Assembly (NCBI RefSeq): GCF_009689585.1
Contig: NZ_AP018694.1
Coordinates: 2,805,001 to 2,869,000 of the forward strand
Direction: 5' to 3'
Source of the DNA: Aquipluma nitroreducens
GTDB lineage: Bacteria; Bacteroidota; Bacteroidia; Bacteroidales; Prolixibacteraceae
DNA: 64,000 nt
Numbering within the stretch: position 1 is the first letter of the stretch; each line of letters starts with the position of its first letter. Both the position numbers and the translations under genes were made by a program. Shown piece by piece: positions 27,228 through 36,691 of this stretch. Under the pieces are notes generated by a model. The model had not been told where the DNA came from and made no database searches. It saw only the letters and a list, made by a program, of their open reading frames with translations.

Positions 27228-28106
27228 ATGATACGCGAAATTGTAAATATAGACGAAGAATTGTGCAACGGTTGTGGAGTTTGTGTTCCGAATTGCCACG
27301 AAGGTGCATTGCAAATTATAGATGGTAAAGCCAGGCTCATTAGCGAATTGATGTGTGACGGATTGGGAGCCTGCCTTGGCCATTGCCCGGAGGGAGCGAT
27401 TACCATTGAGAAACGTGAAGCTGACGAGTACGATGAGGAATTGGTGGTACAGCAAATTATCCCGAAAGGCAAAAACACACTGGTTGCCCACATGAAACAC
27501 CTGAAAGAACACGGCGAAACCGTTTTCCTGAAACAGGCTGTTGGTTACCTGAAAATGCATGCCAGCGAAATTCCGTTCAGTGTTGAAGAAGTAATTTTCG
27601 AAGTTCATTCTACAAAAGTTGAATCGTCTGGTTGCGCCAGTGGAGGCTGCCCAGGTTCGCAGGCTGTCAGCTTCGAACCACAGAACCTTCGCTTTGCTCC
27701 GGCAACGGCTACAACTGAAACGCCTTCTGCTCTACGTCAATGGCCGGTTCAGATGCACTTAATAAATCCAGCTGCATCCAGTTTTCAGGGAACCGATCTG
27801 CTTTTAGCTGCCGATTGTGTAGCGTTCAGTTTAGGTAATTTTCACACCAAACATTTGGCCGGAAAATCGTTGGTTATTGCCTGTCCCAAACTCGACCAAG
27901 GCAAAGAAATATACGTGGAGAAAATTCGTCGCCTCATCGACGAAGCCCGTGTGAATACCATCACTGTGATGATGATGGAAGTTCCATGTTGCGGAGGTTT
28001 GTCTCAACTGGTTAAAATGGCGGCAGCACAGGCAACACGAAAAGTTCCGGTAAAAGAAATCATCGTCAGCATCAAAGGCGAAATTCTGGACGAAAGCTGG
28101 GTGTAA
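27228..28106 (+). CDS. 4Fe-4S ferredoxin-domain protein, partner of Hcp
   Basis: A 292-residue cytoplasmic protein. Residues about 8-60 form a two-cluster ferredoxin domain (CNGCGVCVPNCHEGAL, then CDGLGACLGHCPEGAI). The middle carries a cysteine-rich stretch (SSGCASGGCPGS). The C-terminal half (LLLAADCVAFSLGNFHTKHL, VIACPKLDQ, MMMEVPCCGGL) has further cysteines that may bind metal. It lies upstream of hcp behind a Crp/Fnr-type site and is a reasonable electron donor to Hcp. Family membership is clear; the redox role is inferred from position. Confidence 0.82.
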   Translation: MIREIVNIDEELCNGCGVCVPNCHEGALQIIDGKARLISELMCDGLGACLGHCPEGAITIEKREADEYDEELVVQQIIPKGKNTLVAHMKHLKEHGETVFLKQAVGYLKMHASEIPFSVEEVIFEVHSTKVESSGCASGGCPGSQAVSFEPQNLRFAPATATTETPSALRQWPVQMHLINPAASSFQGTDLLLAADCVAFSLGNFHTKHLAGKSLVIACPKLDQGKEIYVEKIRRLIDEARVNTITVMMMEVPCCGGLSQLVKMAAAQATRKVPVKEIIVSIKGEILDESWV

Positions 28107-28109
28107 AGA

Positions 28110-28295
28110 AGCCTCTCCAACCCCTCCAAAGGAGGGGCATAAAAAACGGGTTGCGAGATTCGGGTTGCGGGTTATCGCTAAATCAAATATGAAGCACTTA
28201 TCCTTTGCCGTCTGCTTTAGCTGACAGACACAGAAAAATTGAATCTTACTTCCCCGAAGGGGATAAATATCAATAGCCCGGGGCGAAACCCCGGG
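28110..28295. repeat. Palindromic elements between the ferredoxin gene and hcp
   Basis: The 367-base gap before hcp contains an AGCCTCTCC...CCTCCAAAGGAGGGG repeat at 28110-28139, CCCCGAAGGGG at 28252-28262, and CCCGGGG-CGAAA-CCCCGGG at 28277-28295 (perfect 7-bp stem). These look like members of dispersed Bacteroidota palindromic repeats. They are not coding, though open frames run across them into hcp and give a false N-terminal extension. Confidence 0.65.
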
Positions 28296-28473
28296 TTGAA
28301 AAATGCCAACAAACCAATCGTCCGCGAGCAAGTGTTCGCAAAAGCGAAAACCGATTTTCGGACGAAATGGAGCGAACACAAATTCAATCAAAAAACATTT
28401 AAAAAATTTAATAATCGAAGGGAATCAGTTCACAAATCACTGTGGACGGCCATTCTCATGCAAAAAATTAGCT

Positions 28474-30150
28474 ATGGATATGTTTTGTTTTCAATGTCAG
28501 GAAGCAGCCAAAGGAATTGGTTGCACAATCAAAGGTGTGTGCGGAAAAGACAGCAATGTCTCGAATCTTCAGGACACATTACTCTTTATACTGAAAGGTG
28601 TTGCTGCCTTAAACAGCGAATTGCGCAAAGCCGGATTGGCCGAGCCCAAAGTAAATAAAGTGCTTTTCGATAGTTTGTTCAGCACCATCACCAATGCCAA
28701 TTTTGATGATGTGGCCTTTTCAATCCGGATCAAAAAAACACTGAAAGTTCGCGACGAGTTAAAGGCAAAAGCGATAGAAGCTGGCATTAGTATGCCAACA
28801 CACGAGTCGGTAAGCTGGTCGGCCTCAACCACCGAAGAATTCGAGGCGAAAGCGGCTGAAGTTGGCGTGTTGAGCGAAAAGAATGAAGACATCCGCTCGC
28901 TGAAAGAGTTGATTATTTACGGTTTGAAAGGCTTGGCCGCTTACGCCGAACATGCTTTCAATCTGAATCATGAAAACGAAGAAATTTACGCTTTCATGGA
29001 ACGCGCTTTGGCTGCAACCACTCAGGATTTATCAGCCGACGAGTTAGTTGCACTGACCCTTGAAACCGGGAAATTCGGTGTTGATGTAATGGCTCTGCTC
29101 GACAAAGCGAACACCACCAGCTACGGAAATCCGGAAATGACCAAAGTAAACATTGGGGTCCGTAAAAATCCGGCCATCCTGATTTCAGGTCACGATTTGC
29201 GCGATTTGGAAGACCTTTTAGTGCAAACCGAAGGAACTGGAGTGGATGTGTACACGCACAGCGAAATGCTGCCTGCTAACTATTATCCGGCTTTTAAGAA
29301 ATACAAACACCTAGCGGGTAACTACGGAAATGCCTGGTGGAAACAGAAAGAAGAATTCGAAAGCTTCAACGGCCCGATTCTTTTCACCACCAACTGTATT
29401 GTTCCGCCTATGGATAAAGCAGGTTATCGCGATCGCATTTACACCACCGGAGCAAGCGGATTACCGGGAGCAGTGCACTTCCCCGACCGCAAACCTGGTG
29501 AAAGGAAAGATTTTCATGCCATTATTGAACATGCTAAAATCTGTGGTGCTCCAACCGAAATCGAAACCGGCGAAATTATTGGAGGTTTCGCGCACAATCA
29601 GGTTTTCGAATTGGCCGGACCAATTGTTGAAGCCGTTAAAACCGGTGCAATCCGCAAGTTTTTTGTAATGGCAGGTTGTGATGGCCGCATGAAAGATCGT
29701 GATTATTACACCCAGTTTGCCGAAAAACTGCCAACCGACACTGTTATCCTGACAGCAGGTTGTGCCAAATACCGTTACAACAAATTGCCATTAGGCGACA
29801 TCAACGGAATTCCGCGTGTAATCGATGCTGGACAATGTAACGACTCCTATTCGCTGGCTGTTGTGGCTTTAAAACTGAAAGAAATTTTTGAATTGGAAGA
29901 CATCAACGATTTACCAATTGCCTACAACATTGCCTGGTATGAGCAAAAAGCTGTCATCGTATTGTTGGCATTGCTTTCGCTGGGAGTGAAAAACATTCAT
30001 CTCGGGCCAACATTACCAGCCTTTTTATCGCCAAACGTGGTAAATGTTTTGGTACAGAACTTCGGTATCGCCGGAATCAAAACCGTTGACGAAGATTTAA
30101 AATTGTTCCTTCAAACCGAAAAGGAACTGGAAGAAGAATTTGAGAAATAG
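28474..30150 (+). CDS. hcp: Hydroxylamine reductase / hybrid cluster protein Hcp
   Basis: Iron-sulfur-oxygen cluster enzyme that detoxifies nitric oxide or hydroxylamine. ATG at 28474 gives [17 protein letters not shown] and a normal 558-residue Hcp; the extension back to 28303 is repeat-derived and is rejected. The N-terminal cysteines follow C-x2-C-x8-C-x5-C (C5, C8, C17, C23). Hybrid-cluster ligands are in [27 protein letters not shown] and AGQCNDSYS. It follows the ferredoxin-like gene and is probably under the divergent Crp/Fnr regulator. A terminator follows 30 bases after the stop. Confidence 0.96.
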   Translation: MDMFCFQCQEAAKGIGCTIKGVCGKDSNVSNLQDTLLFILKGVAALNSELRKAGLAEPKVNKVLFDSLFSTITNANFDDVAFSIRIKKTLKVRDELKAKAIEAGISMPTHESVSWSASTTEEFEAKAAEVGVLSEKNEDIRSLKELIIYGLKGLAAYAEHAFNLNHENEEIYAFMERALAATTQDLSADELVALTLETGKFGVDVMALLDKANTTSYGNPEMTKVNIGVRKNPAILISGHDLRDLEDLLVQTEGTGVDVYTHSEMLPANYYPAFKKYKHLAGNYGNAWWKQKEEFESFNGPILFTTNCIVPPMDKAGYRDRIYTTGASGLPGAVHFPDRKPGERKDFHAIIEHAKICGAPTEIETGEIIGGFAHNQVFELAGPIVEAVKTGAIRKFFVMAGCDGRMKDRDYYTQFAEKLPTDTVILTAGCAKYRYNKLPLGDINGIPRVIDAGQCNDSYSLAVVALKLKEIFELEDINDLPIAYNIAWYEQKAVIVLLALLSLGVKNIHLGPTLPAFLSPNVVNVLVQNFGIAGIKTVDEDLKLFLQTEKELEEEFEK

Positions 30151-30179
30151 TGACTTATTGTTTTGGTGGATTGTTTTTG

Positions 30180-30216
30180 AAAACCTCTGGATCGCTTCTG
30201 ATTCGGAGGTTTTTTT
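30180..30216 (+). terminator. Intrinsic terminator of hcp
   Basis: AAAACCTC (30180-30187) pairs with the GAGGTTTT that starts at 30206, and a run of T follows. It lies 30 bases after the hcp stop. Confidence 0.85.
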
Positions 30217-30233
30217 GTAAAATCATCTTTTTA

Positions 30234-30275
30234 TAGTCAGGATTTCATGTAAAGTGAAGCCCTGACTAGTTTTTA
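30234..30275 (+). repeat. TAGTCAGG hairpin, second terminator or repeat copy
   Basis: TAGTCAGG (30234-30241) pairs with CCTGACTA (30261-30268) and is followed by GTTTTTATTT. A similar AGTCAGGG...ACCCTGACT hairpin with an inner TCAC/GTGA stem lies at 60917-60949, so this may be a dispersed element that also terminates transcription. Confidence 0.6.
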
Positions 30276-30390
30276 TTTACCTCCTTCAATCGTTTTCTGC
30301 GGTTCTAAAAGACCAGATATTTACGCAGACTAAAATATTTTCGATTTTTCGCATAATTATTAATTCAATATAGTATTGATATATAGGATG

Positions 30391-30433
30391 TTGAAAATTA
30401 TTTTCAAAAATAATTTAAAATTTTAGTACTTTG
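30391..30433 (+). promoter_or_regulatory. Palindromic operator candidate and promoter of the PadR-PspC run
   Basis: TTGAAAAT-T-ATTTTCAA (30391-30407) is a perfect 17-base palindrome. TACTTTG (30427-30433) resembles the -7 element with a one-base shorter spacer. They precede a long A-rich leader (to 30651) for the 30652 gene. The palindrome could be the PadR operator; this is inference. Confidence 0.4.
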
Positions 30434-30555
30434 TGTTGCATAGAACCATTTAAAGTTCGTATGTTTGTAAAGCCAATAACAATGTAAGAGAAGGTAGAAG
30501 TTTTAAAAGAGTTCTTTGGATTCTGTAACAAAACCGAAAACTTAGCGTCTTACCA

Positions 30556-30626
30556 ACAGAAAAACAAGAAAACAGCATCAGAAAACAAGAAAACGTGTTC
30601 AGAAAACAAAAACAGAAAACAGAAAC
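30556..30626 (+). repeat. Repeated AGAAAACA leader
   Basis: The leader before 30652 contains many near-copies of CAGAAAACAAGAAAAC. It is A-rich, low in structure, and lies at the 3' part of a 5' untranslated region of roughly 200 bases. Shorter CAGAAAACAGAA-type leaders occur before the permease at 46093 and the one at 58519. Confidence 0.6.
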
Positions 30627-30651
30627 AATCTAACAAACAAATCTCAAAGCC

Positions 30652-31038
30652 ATGAGAACAACAAACAACATTCAGAAAACAGAAACAAGGCCAATCAAAA
30701 AAACAATTAGCAAGATGTTCGCCATCATTATTAGTTTGGTATTAATTAGTTTTACCGTAAGCGCTCAGGGATTCTGGAAGCAAATACTTGTGAACAATAC
30801 CTACGGAAAGATGGCTGAATTGATGGTTGAACAGAAAAATGCAGATGATCAGCTTTTGAATGCTAACGCACATTCTCCTGAAACGATGGTCACAAGACCG
30901 GCTGGCAATACTGGAGTTGCAGCGCAAATGACTTTTGAATTCTACTTCGGTTCTCAATGGGGCATCAGTCAGAATATCGATGAGACAGATGTACCAATGA
31001 TCGATTGGAAAATGGATCAATCAAGCCAGAGCAACTGA
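30652..31038 (+). CDS. Small exported protein of unknown function
   Basis: A 128-residue protein. A basic N-terminus (1-22) precedes a hydrophobic signal segment (MFAIIISLVLISFTVSAQG, about 22-40). The mature part (about 90 residues) has no motif I recognise; AAQMTFEFYFGSQWGISQNI is its most regular part. An internal Met at residue 22 (30715) could also start the signal peptide. It is 51 bases upstream of a PadR regulator and is probably the first gene of that run. Confidence 0.6.
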   Translation: MRTTNNIQKTETRPIKKTISKMFAIIISLVLISFTVSAQGFWKQILVNNTYGKMAELMVEQKNADDQLLNANAHSPETMVTRPAGNTGVAAQMTFEFYFGSQWGISQNIDETDVPMIDWKMDQSSQSN

Positions 31039-31089
31039 TCCTGGTTTTAAGGGGAGATTAATTAAAACGATTTTAAAGGAGGAAAAACA

Positions 31090-31419
31090 ATGGATCTAAA
31101 CAATACAAAAGCTCAAATGCGCAAGGGCGTTCTCGAATACTGCATCCTGCTGGTAATCGATGGAAAACCTTTGTATGCAAGCGATATCATCGAGGAATTG
31201 AAAAACTCGAAAATGATTGTCGTGGAAGGAACTTTATACCCACTACTCACTCGCTTGAAAAACGACGGACTACTGGCTTACAAATGGGAAGAATCGACCC
31301 AGGGGCCGCCGCGTAAATATTATGAACTGACGGAAGAAGGACGTTTTTTCCTGAACGAAATGGGCGCTTCGTGGGACGAGTTAGTCGAAGCTGTCAAGAC
31401 GATAAAAGAACATAAATAG
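31090..31419 (+). CDS. PadR family transcriptional regulator
   Basis: A 109-residue winged-helix repressor. The PadR core is clear: KGVLEYCILLVIDGKPLYASDIIEEL, GTLYPLLTRLKNDGLLAYKW, and GPPRKYYELTEEGRFFL (wing). It follows AGGAGG (31078-31083), an unusually clear Shine-Dalgarno for this phylum. It is coupled to a PspC-domain protein 47 bases downstream, a pairing often seen in Bacteroidota, so it probably controls this envelope-stress-type unit, possibly through the palindrome at 30391. Confidence 0.92.
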   Translation: MDLNNTKAQMRKGVLEYCILLVIDGKPLYASDIIEELKNSKMIVVEGTLYPLLTRLKNDGLLAYKWEESTQGPPRKYYELTEEGRFFLNEMGASWDELVEAVKTIKEHK

Positions 31420-31466
31420 GTTGATTTCAGTATAAGTTAATCAAAAACGGGAAAACCTTAGAACAC

Positions 31467-33080
31467 ATGAAAAAGACATTTACAATAAACATAAGTGGAA
31501 GCATCTTCCACATCGATGACGACGCTTTCGAGAAACTACAAAAATACCTGCATATGCTGAATAAGCATTTCGGACCAGCCATTGAAGGTCAGGAAATTCT
31601 TCAGGATATTGAAGCACGTATCGCCGAACTGTTCCTCGAAAAAACCAGCAATAAAGTAGAAGTAATCACAGACTCAATGGTTGACGAAGTGATTGCCCGT
31701 ATGGGTAAGCCAGAAGACTTCATGGAGCAGGAAGAAGAAGCTGAAAAGGCTCAGGCAGAGACAACATCTCCTGAAGATGAACCCAAAATCCGTCGTAGGC
31801 TATACCGCGATGGCGACAATCGGGTATTGGGTGGTGTTTGTTCCGGAATGGGAGCCTATTTCAACATCGATATGGTAATGATGAGAGTAATCTTCTTTTT
31901 ACTGTTTTTCCTAATCGGGCCATTTAACGTGCTGTTGTATTTTATTCTCTGGATTGTTGTGCCTAAAGCAAAAACAACAGCCCAGCGGCTTGAAATGCGA
32001 GGTAAAGAGGCCACAATCTCTAACATTGAGAAGTCGATTAAAGAAGAAGTGAACGAAGTTGGCGAAAGCTATAATAAGTTTGCAAATTCGAAAAACGAAA
32101 AGGGAGTCTCGCGTATCGATAGTTTTGGCGAGGTTGTTGGCAGTGTATTGCGTGTAGTATTACGTGTTATCGTTCTGATATTTGGAGCAGCCCTTATCAT
32201 CGGTGGAATTGCCAGTCTGATTGGCTTTATCGCCTCAATGGCTATTGGAAATTCTTTTATGCATGGAGGCCTGTGGAATTTCGGTTCTGGTTCGAATGTC
32301 GATATGTCTGCATTGCTCAATAATTTCGTTAGTCCGGGAGCTTATGCCATTTCGTTAATCGCCATTTCCATTCTGGCAGGAATTCCGATCTTACTTATTC
32401 TTTTTATCGGAACGAAACTATTGTTCCGCTATAAAACCAATAATCGGATGATCGGGTTGGGCGCTTTTGGCCTATGGTTAGCTGCTCTTATTGTTATAAC
32501 CTTTATCGCAGTGAATCAGGTTAGCAATTTCGGAAAGCAAACCAGTCAAACCGTGACGCAAAAAGTAGAATGCAACGCATGCAAAACCTTGTATCTGGAA
32601 ACTGCTGAAGATTTATACGAGTCTCTTATTGACAATGAAATTTCGCTCGACCGGATGAAAATTGCTGAGGTTAACGGAAAAGATAAAATCCTGGGACATC
32701 CGAGGTTTACCATTGAAAAAAGTAGTACGAATGAATATTTACTGCTGATCAAAAAACAATCGAGAGGAAGCAGTACTGTTGATGCTCAAAAGAATGTGGA
32801 AGAGATTGAGTATAATTTTACCCTGAAAGATTCGACGCTCCGATTCGATCCGTATTATATGCTAAAGGACAAGGCTAGATGGCGCAACCAGGAGGTTTAC
32901 CTGACCCTGAAAGTTCCGGAAGGAAAATCGGTTTACCTGAATCAGAAAATGACCGATATCATTTCCAACATTGAGAATATCGAAAACATGTGGGATGGTG
33001 ATATGGTTGGCAAAACATGGACGATGACCGCTGACGGATTGTCACTGAAGAAAGAGATTCCATTGACAATAAAGAAATAA
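31467..33080 (+). CDS. PspC-domain membrane protein
   Basis: A 537-residue inner-membrane protein. The N-terminal cytosolic part (1-110, MKKTFTINISGSIFHIDDDAFEKL) is the family's usual pre-domain. A PspC domain follows (about 110-170, RRRLYRDGDNRVLGGVCSGMGAYFNIDMVMMR) with a TM hairpin. Three more membrane segments lie around 225-255, 285-310 and 325-350, then a soluble beta-rich C-terminal domain. It probably acts in envelope stress together with PadR. A bidirectional terminator follows at 33119. Confidence 0.88.
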   Translation: MKKTFTINISGSIFHIDDDAFEKLQKYLHMLNKHFGPAIEGQEILQDIEARIAELFLEKTSNKVEVITDSMVDEVIARMGKPEDFMEQEEEAEKAQAETTSPEDEPKIRRRLYRDGDNRVLGGVCSGMGAYFNIDMVMMRVIFFLLFFLIGPFNVLLYFILWIVVPKAKTTAQRLEMRGKEATISNIEKSIKEEVNEVGESYNKFANSKNEKGVSRIDSFGEVVGSVLRVVLRVIVLIFGAALIIGGIASLIGFIASMAIGNSFMHGGLWNFGSGSNVDMSALLNNFVSPGAYAISLIAISILAGIPILLILFIGTKLLFRYKTNNRMIGLGAFGLWLAALIVITFIAVNQVSNFGKQTSQTVTQKVECNACKTLYLETAEDLYESLIDNEISLDRMKIAEVNGKDKILGHPRFTIEKSSTNEYLLLIKKQSRGSSTVDAQKNVEEIEYNFTLKDSTLRFDPYYMLKDKARWRNQEVYLTLKVPEGKSVYLNQKMTDIISNIENIENMWDGDMVGKTWTMTADGLSLKKEIPLTIKK

Positions 33081-33118
33081 ACTTCAATATAAATATTGAT
33101 TCCTGAATGGAATATCGA

Positions 33119-33155
33119 GAAAGGCTGACCAGTAATGGTTAGCCTTTCGCTTTTT
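33119..33155. terminator. Bidirectional terminator between convergent genes
   Basis: GAAAGGCT (33119-33126) and ACC pair with GGT and AGCCTTTC (33141-33148), with T-rich DNA after on the plus strand. It separates the PspC gene from the convergent lipoprotein gene. Confidence 0.8.
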
Positions 33156-33882
33156 ACTTCGAGCCAAGATATTCTTCTGTAGTGTAAATTGCATTCACAA
33201 TAATATTCTTATTCGCACCAATAACGAACTCACTCAGGCCAACATGCGATTTGTTTTTGGGATTCCAATCATAGGTGTAACCTAACTGGGTCCACGGATA
33301 TTGATTGTTCAAATCGCACTGATAATACCGGCTGATTCGGTTTTCATTCATCCATGAAATGTGCTCCGAATCGACCTGCTTCGGAAAACAAGTTTTGCAT
33401 CTGGTATCTGTAACTTCCTTGTCGGGGCATGGCCTGAACAAATCAGAAGGCTTCACCCAAAACTCAACAAAATAACTGTAACCCGAATTTGGCGGCAAGC
33501 CTAAAAGCTGGATCAATCTCCGATTGACATCCTTTGTCTTTTCGTGTTGCATCCGCTGCTTAAGTTCTGGTGCGGTAGTTATCCAAATCGGATACTTTCC
33601 GGTATTGTAAAATGCTGAATCGAGATATTGCTTGTAGTAAGTAATGTTTTGTTTCCAGGTAACTACCAGGATATAATCTTCTCCCTTGATGTTTTTCCAA
33701 ACCAGGTTCTGGTTTTGTTTCACCACAGGGACCAGCTTGTCGTAAACTTTACTTGCTTCAGGATAAATTGCACTTTGTATGGATTGCTGATAAAGAACTG
33801 TGTCGTTTAAATCTTTTTTTATGGTCTGACAAGCGATGAACGACAGTAACAAAGCCAGCAGCAGTGAGTTTTTTGTTTTCAT
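33154..33882 (-). CDS. Lipoprotein of unknown function
   Basis: A 242-residue protein with lipoprotein signal peptide and lipobox SFIAC near residue 18. The mature part has a basic, tyrosine-rich sequence, a cysteine trio (RPCPDKEVTDTRCKTCFPKQ) and no family I recognise. It starts 54 bases after the histidine kinase stop on the same strand and may be the third gene of the regulator-kinase unit. Possible roles include an envelope sensor input to the kinase; this is inference from position only. Confidence 0.65.
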   Translation of the reverse strand: MKTKNSLLLALLLSFIACQTIKKDLNDTVLYQQSIQSAIYPEASKVYDKLVPVVKQNQNLVWKNIKGEDYILVVTWKQNITYYKQYLDSAFYNTGKYPIWITTAPELKQRMQHEKTKDVNRRLIQLLGLPPNSGYSYFVEFWVKPSDLFRPCPDKEVTDTRCKTCFPKQVDSEHISWMNENRISRYYQCDLNNQYPWTQLGYTYDWNPKNKSHVGLSEFVIGANKNIIVNAIYTTEEYLGSK

Positions 33883-33936
33883 CTGAAGTATTTACAATTT
33901 ACAATTTGAAAACCAACATTCTTCGATGGCATTTTC

Positions 33937-35286
33937 TTAAAAAATCATCGAAAACACCGTTTCTTTCCCCGGAACCGACCTTACCTGAAGGCTTCCGCCA
34001 TGCAACCGCATAATCTGTCGCGAGAGACTGAGCCCAATTCCGGAGCCATTTTCGCGGGTCGTAAAAAACGGAACAAACACCTGTTCCATAATCTCATCGG
34101 GAATGCCGGAACCATTATCGGCCACCGTAATTTCCGGTCGGTTATTTTTGCCCACTTTTACCATTATCCTGATCAATCCATCGGTTCTCCCGTTCAAGGC
34201 TTCCAGTGCATTTTTCAAAAGATTGAGCAACACTTGAGAAATCAGGTTTTCATCGGCAAAAAGTTCCAGTTCAGGAGGATTAACGACAACAGCCAGTTTA
34301 ACCCTGTCGCTGTTTTCAAGCGACGAATACAATACCTTCATTCGGTTAACCAGTTCTTCAACCTTAAATATTTTCTGATCAGGCTTTGGTACACGCGTTA
34401 GTTTACGGTACGACTCTACAAACTGGATTAATCCGTTGCCCTGTTCGCCAATCACACCTAGTCCGCGAGCTGTGGTGCTGATCGTTTTTTCGTCGATCTG
34501 CTCCCGAAGCACTAACTTTCCGTCGATGGTAAAAAGCTTACTCAGGCTTTCCGACAACGAAGTGATCGGTGCTATCGAATTCATAATTTCGTGCATCAGA
34601 ACCCGAATTAGCTTCATCCACGAATCGAGCTCTTTTTCGTCGAGTTCGTTCCGGATATCCTGAACCGAAAGCAACAATAATTCCTCGGTTTGGGTTTTAA
34701 ACGAAGTAGCCTTCAGCGACAATTCAATAGTGCCACGTTCGCTGGTCACTGAAACAAGCTTTTGCTCAAAAGGCTTAATTTGCTGAACAGCCTGAAAAAG
34801 TGCTCGGTTGATGCGATCCAACTGATTAATATGGGTCAGTACATCGAGTCCGAGCATCCGTCTTACAGCCGAGTTGGCATGCAATACAAATCCTTTGGAA
34901 TTGCAGGTAATAATACCTGTCCCCACGTTTTCGAGTATGGTTTGAAAATACTGTTCGCGCTGCTGATTTTCTATTTTGAGTTGTTTGATCTGTTCGTTGA
35001 TCTTGTTTAATCCTTCATACAGTTCGCGGATTGGCTTGCCAGAAATATGAGTTGGAAAAATCAACGTTGAATCATTATTCTGAATTGATTCAAGAAAATA
35101 GCTCATTTTTCGGTTTGTGGTATTCAGTAGCCTGATCAGGTTAAAAACAATGGGAATAATAGCCAGCACACAAACACCTGCCAGAAAATTGTATCCCGAA
35201 GCAACAGCCAAACCGGCACCCAATGCTGCAATTACCAGCAATACAATCCTGAAAATAATCTGGACATAGAAGTTTCGGCTGATCAT
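33937..35286 (-). CDS. PAS-domain sensor histidine kinase (NtrY-like)
   Basis: A 449-residue membrane kinase. Two TM segments (about 9-29 and 34-52) enclose almost no periplasmic loop, so it may sense within the membrane or cytosol. A PAS domain follows (about 108-205). The phospho-acceptor is His232 in VLMHEIMNSIAPI, with N-box LLNLLKNALEAL (about 353-364), G1 DNGSGIPDE and G2 GSGIGLSLSRQI. It overlaps the upstream response regulator by 4 bases. The pair is divergent from the tolC export genes and probably controls them. Confidence 0.93.
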   Translation of the reverse strand: MISRNFYVQIIFRIVLLVIAALGAGLAVASGYNFLAGVCVLAIIPIVFNLIRLLNTTNRKMSYFLESIQNNDSTLIFPTHISGKPIRELYEGLNKINEQIKQLKIENQQREQYFQTILENVGTGIITCNSKGFVLHANSAVRRMLGLDVLTHINQLDRINRALFQAVQQIKPFEQKLVSVTSERGTIELSLKATSFKTQTEELLLLSVQDIRNELDEKELDSWMKLIRVLMHEIMNSIAPITSLSESLSKLFTIDGKLVLREQIDEKTISTTARGLGVIGEQGNGLIQFVESYRKLTRVPKPDQKIFKVEELVNRMKVLYSSLENSDRVKLAVVVNPPELELFADENLISQVLLNLLKNALEALNGRTDGLIRIMVKVGKNNRPEITVADNGSGIPDEIMEQVFVPFFTTRENGSGIGLSLSRQIMRLHGGSLQVRSVPGKETVFSMIF

Positions 35287-36647
35287 TGACCTGATTTTTT
35301 GATTTTGTTGTAAAGGGTCTGTCGGGTTATACCAAGCTGCTCGGCTGCTGCGCTAAGGTTTCCATTGTTTTTTTCAATAGCGAGGTTAATCATTTGTCGT
35401 TCCATTTCTTCGAGCGTCATTTCGGGAGTAATATTTTTTCCTGAAACGACAGGTCTCATAAAGAAATCTTCAGGTTTTAACACATGATTATCGCTCAGGA
35501 TAACCGCTTTTTCGATGGTGTGCTGCAATTCCCGGATATTTCCGGGCCACGAATAGCCGAGCAACTTGTCCTGGGCCTGCTGATTGATTTTCAGGTTTGG
35601 TTTATTGTATTTCGAGGCATACTTTTTCAGGAAAAAATCGGCTAGCACCAACACGTCGGTTCCTCGTTCGCGCAAAGGCGGAACCTCAATTTGTATGGTA
35701 TTGATGCGGTAAAGCAAGTCTTCGCGGAAAAGCCCTTCGTGTACCATACTTTCGAGGTTTTTATTGGTCGCACAAATCAGTCGGATATCAACCGGAATAG
35801 TTTGATTGGAACCTATACGTGAAATCTGCCTGTTCTGTATGGCTGCCAACAATTTAGCCTGAAGATGAAACGATAGGTTGCCAATTTCATCGAGAAACAA
35901 ACTGCCTTTATCGGCCACTTCGAATTTTCCGGGGCGACTTTCGCGGGCATCTGTAAAAGCGCCTTTCACATGTCCAAAGAGCTCGCTTTCGAACAACGTT
36001 TCGGTTATGGCGCCCATATCAACGCTAACCAATATTTCGCTCGACCGACCCGATAACCGGTGTATTTCCTGGGCAATCAATTCTTTTCCAGTGCCGTTTT
36101 CGCCGGTAATCAGCACGTTAGCTTCCGTTTTGGCGACCTTCCGAACCAGATTCAATACACTCATGAGTCGTGGCGACGAACCCACAATGTATTTCTGCTC
36201 ACGGTTAATCTCGCTTTTCAGTCCTTTCTCCTTTTCTTTCAACTGGCTCACTTCTTTTTTCGACAAATTAAGTTGAAGAGCCGATTTCAATGTCGCCAGT
36301 AATTTGGCGTTGTCCCAGGGTTTCAGAATAAAATCGGTGGCGCCGGCTTTCAATGCTTTTACGGTCAATTCAACATCGCCATAGGCAGTAATCATGACAA
36401 CCGAAATCTCCGGATTGGTTTCCTTAATTCGGGTTAGCCAGTATATACCTTCGTTTCCGGTATTGATCCCAGCTTTGAAATTCATATCCAGAATCGCCAG
36501 ATTGTATTCATTTTGGCGTAATTCCGAAGGAATCAGATTCGGATCTGACAAGGTAGTGATGGATTGAAATTCAGGAGAGAGAAGGATCTCCAATGCACTT
36601 AAAATGCTCTTATTGTCGTCAACAATCAGGACGTTCCCTTTAGCCAT
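35283..36647 (-). CDS. NtrC-family sigma-54 response regulator
   Basis: A 454-residue activator. The receiver domain (1-120) has phospho-acceptor Asp54 (LAILDMNF) and Lys109 (FILKPWD). The AAA+ domain holds Walker A GENGTGKE (182-189), the sigma-54 contact loop GAFTDA (229-234; GAFTGA in most relatives), Walker B SLFLDEIG and LFREDLLYRI. A Fis-type HTH lies at the C-terminus (NNGNLSAAAEQLGITRQTLYNKI). It is divergent from tolC, whose upstream DNA contains a -24/-12 promoter and a palindrome, so it is the likely activator of the export genes. Confidence 0.95.
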   Translation of the reverse strand: MAKGNVLIVDDNKSILSALEILLSPEFQSITTLSDPNLIPSELRQNEYNLAILDMNFKAGINTGNEGIYWLTRIKETNPEISVVMITAYGDVELTVKALKAGATDFILKPWDNAKLLATLKSALQLNLSKKEVSQLKEKEKGLKSEINREQKYIVGSSPRLMSVLNLVRKVAKTEANVLITGENGTGKELIAQEIHRLSGRSSEILVSVDMGAITETLFESELFGHVKGAFTDARESRPGKFEVADKGSLFLDEIGNLSFHLQAKLLAAIQNRQISRIGSNQTIPVDIRLICATNKNLESMVHEGLFREDLLYRINTIQIEVPPLRERGTDVLVLADFFLKKYASKYNKPNLKINQQAQDKLLGYSWPGNIRELQHTIEKAVILSDNHVLKPEDFFMRPVVSGKNITPEMTLEEMERQMINLAIEKNNGNLSAAAEQLGITRQTLYNKIKKSGQ

Positions 36648-36691
36648 TTTTTATTCAAAGATAAAAGTCGATTGATACGAAGTCAATAGAT

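Noticed and set aside
28303-28473. Upstream extension of hcp
   Set aside because: Hcp proteins begin at the cysteine motif; the extra residues come from repeat DNA between the genes.
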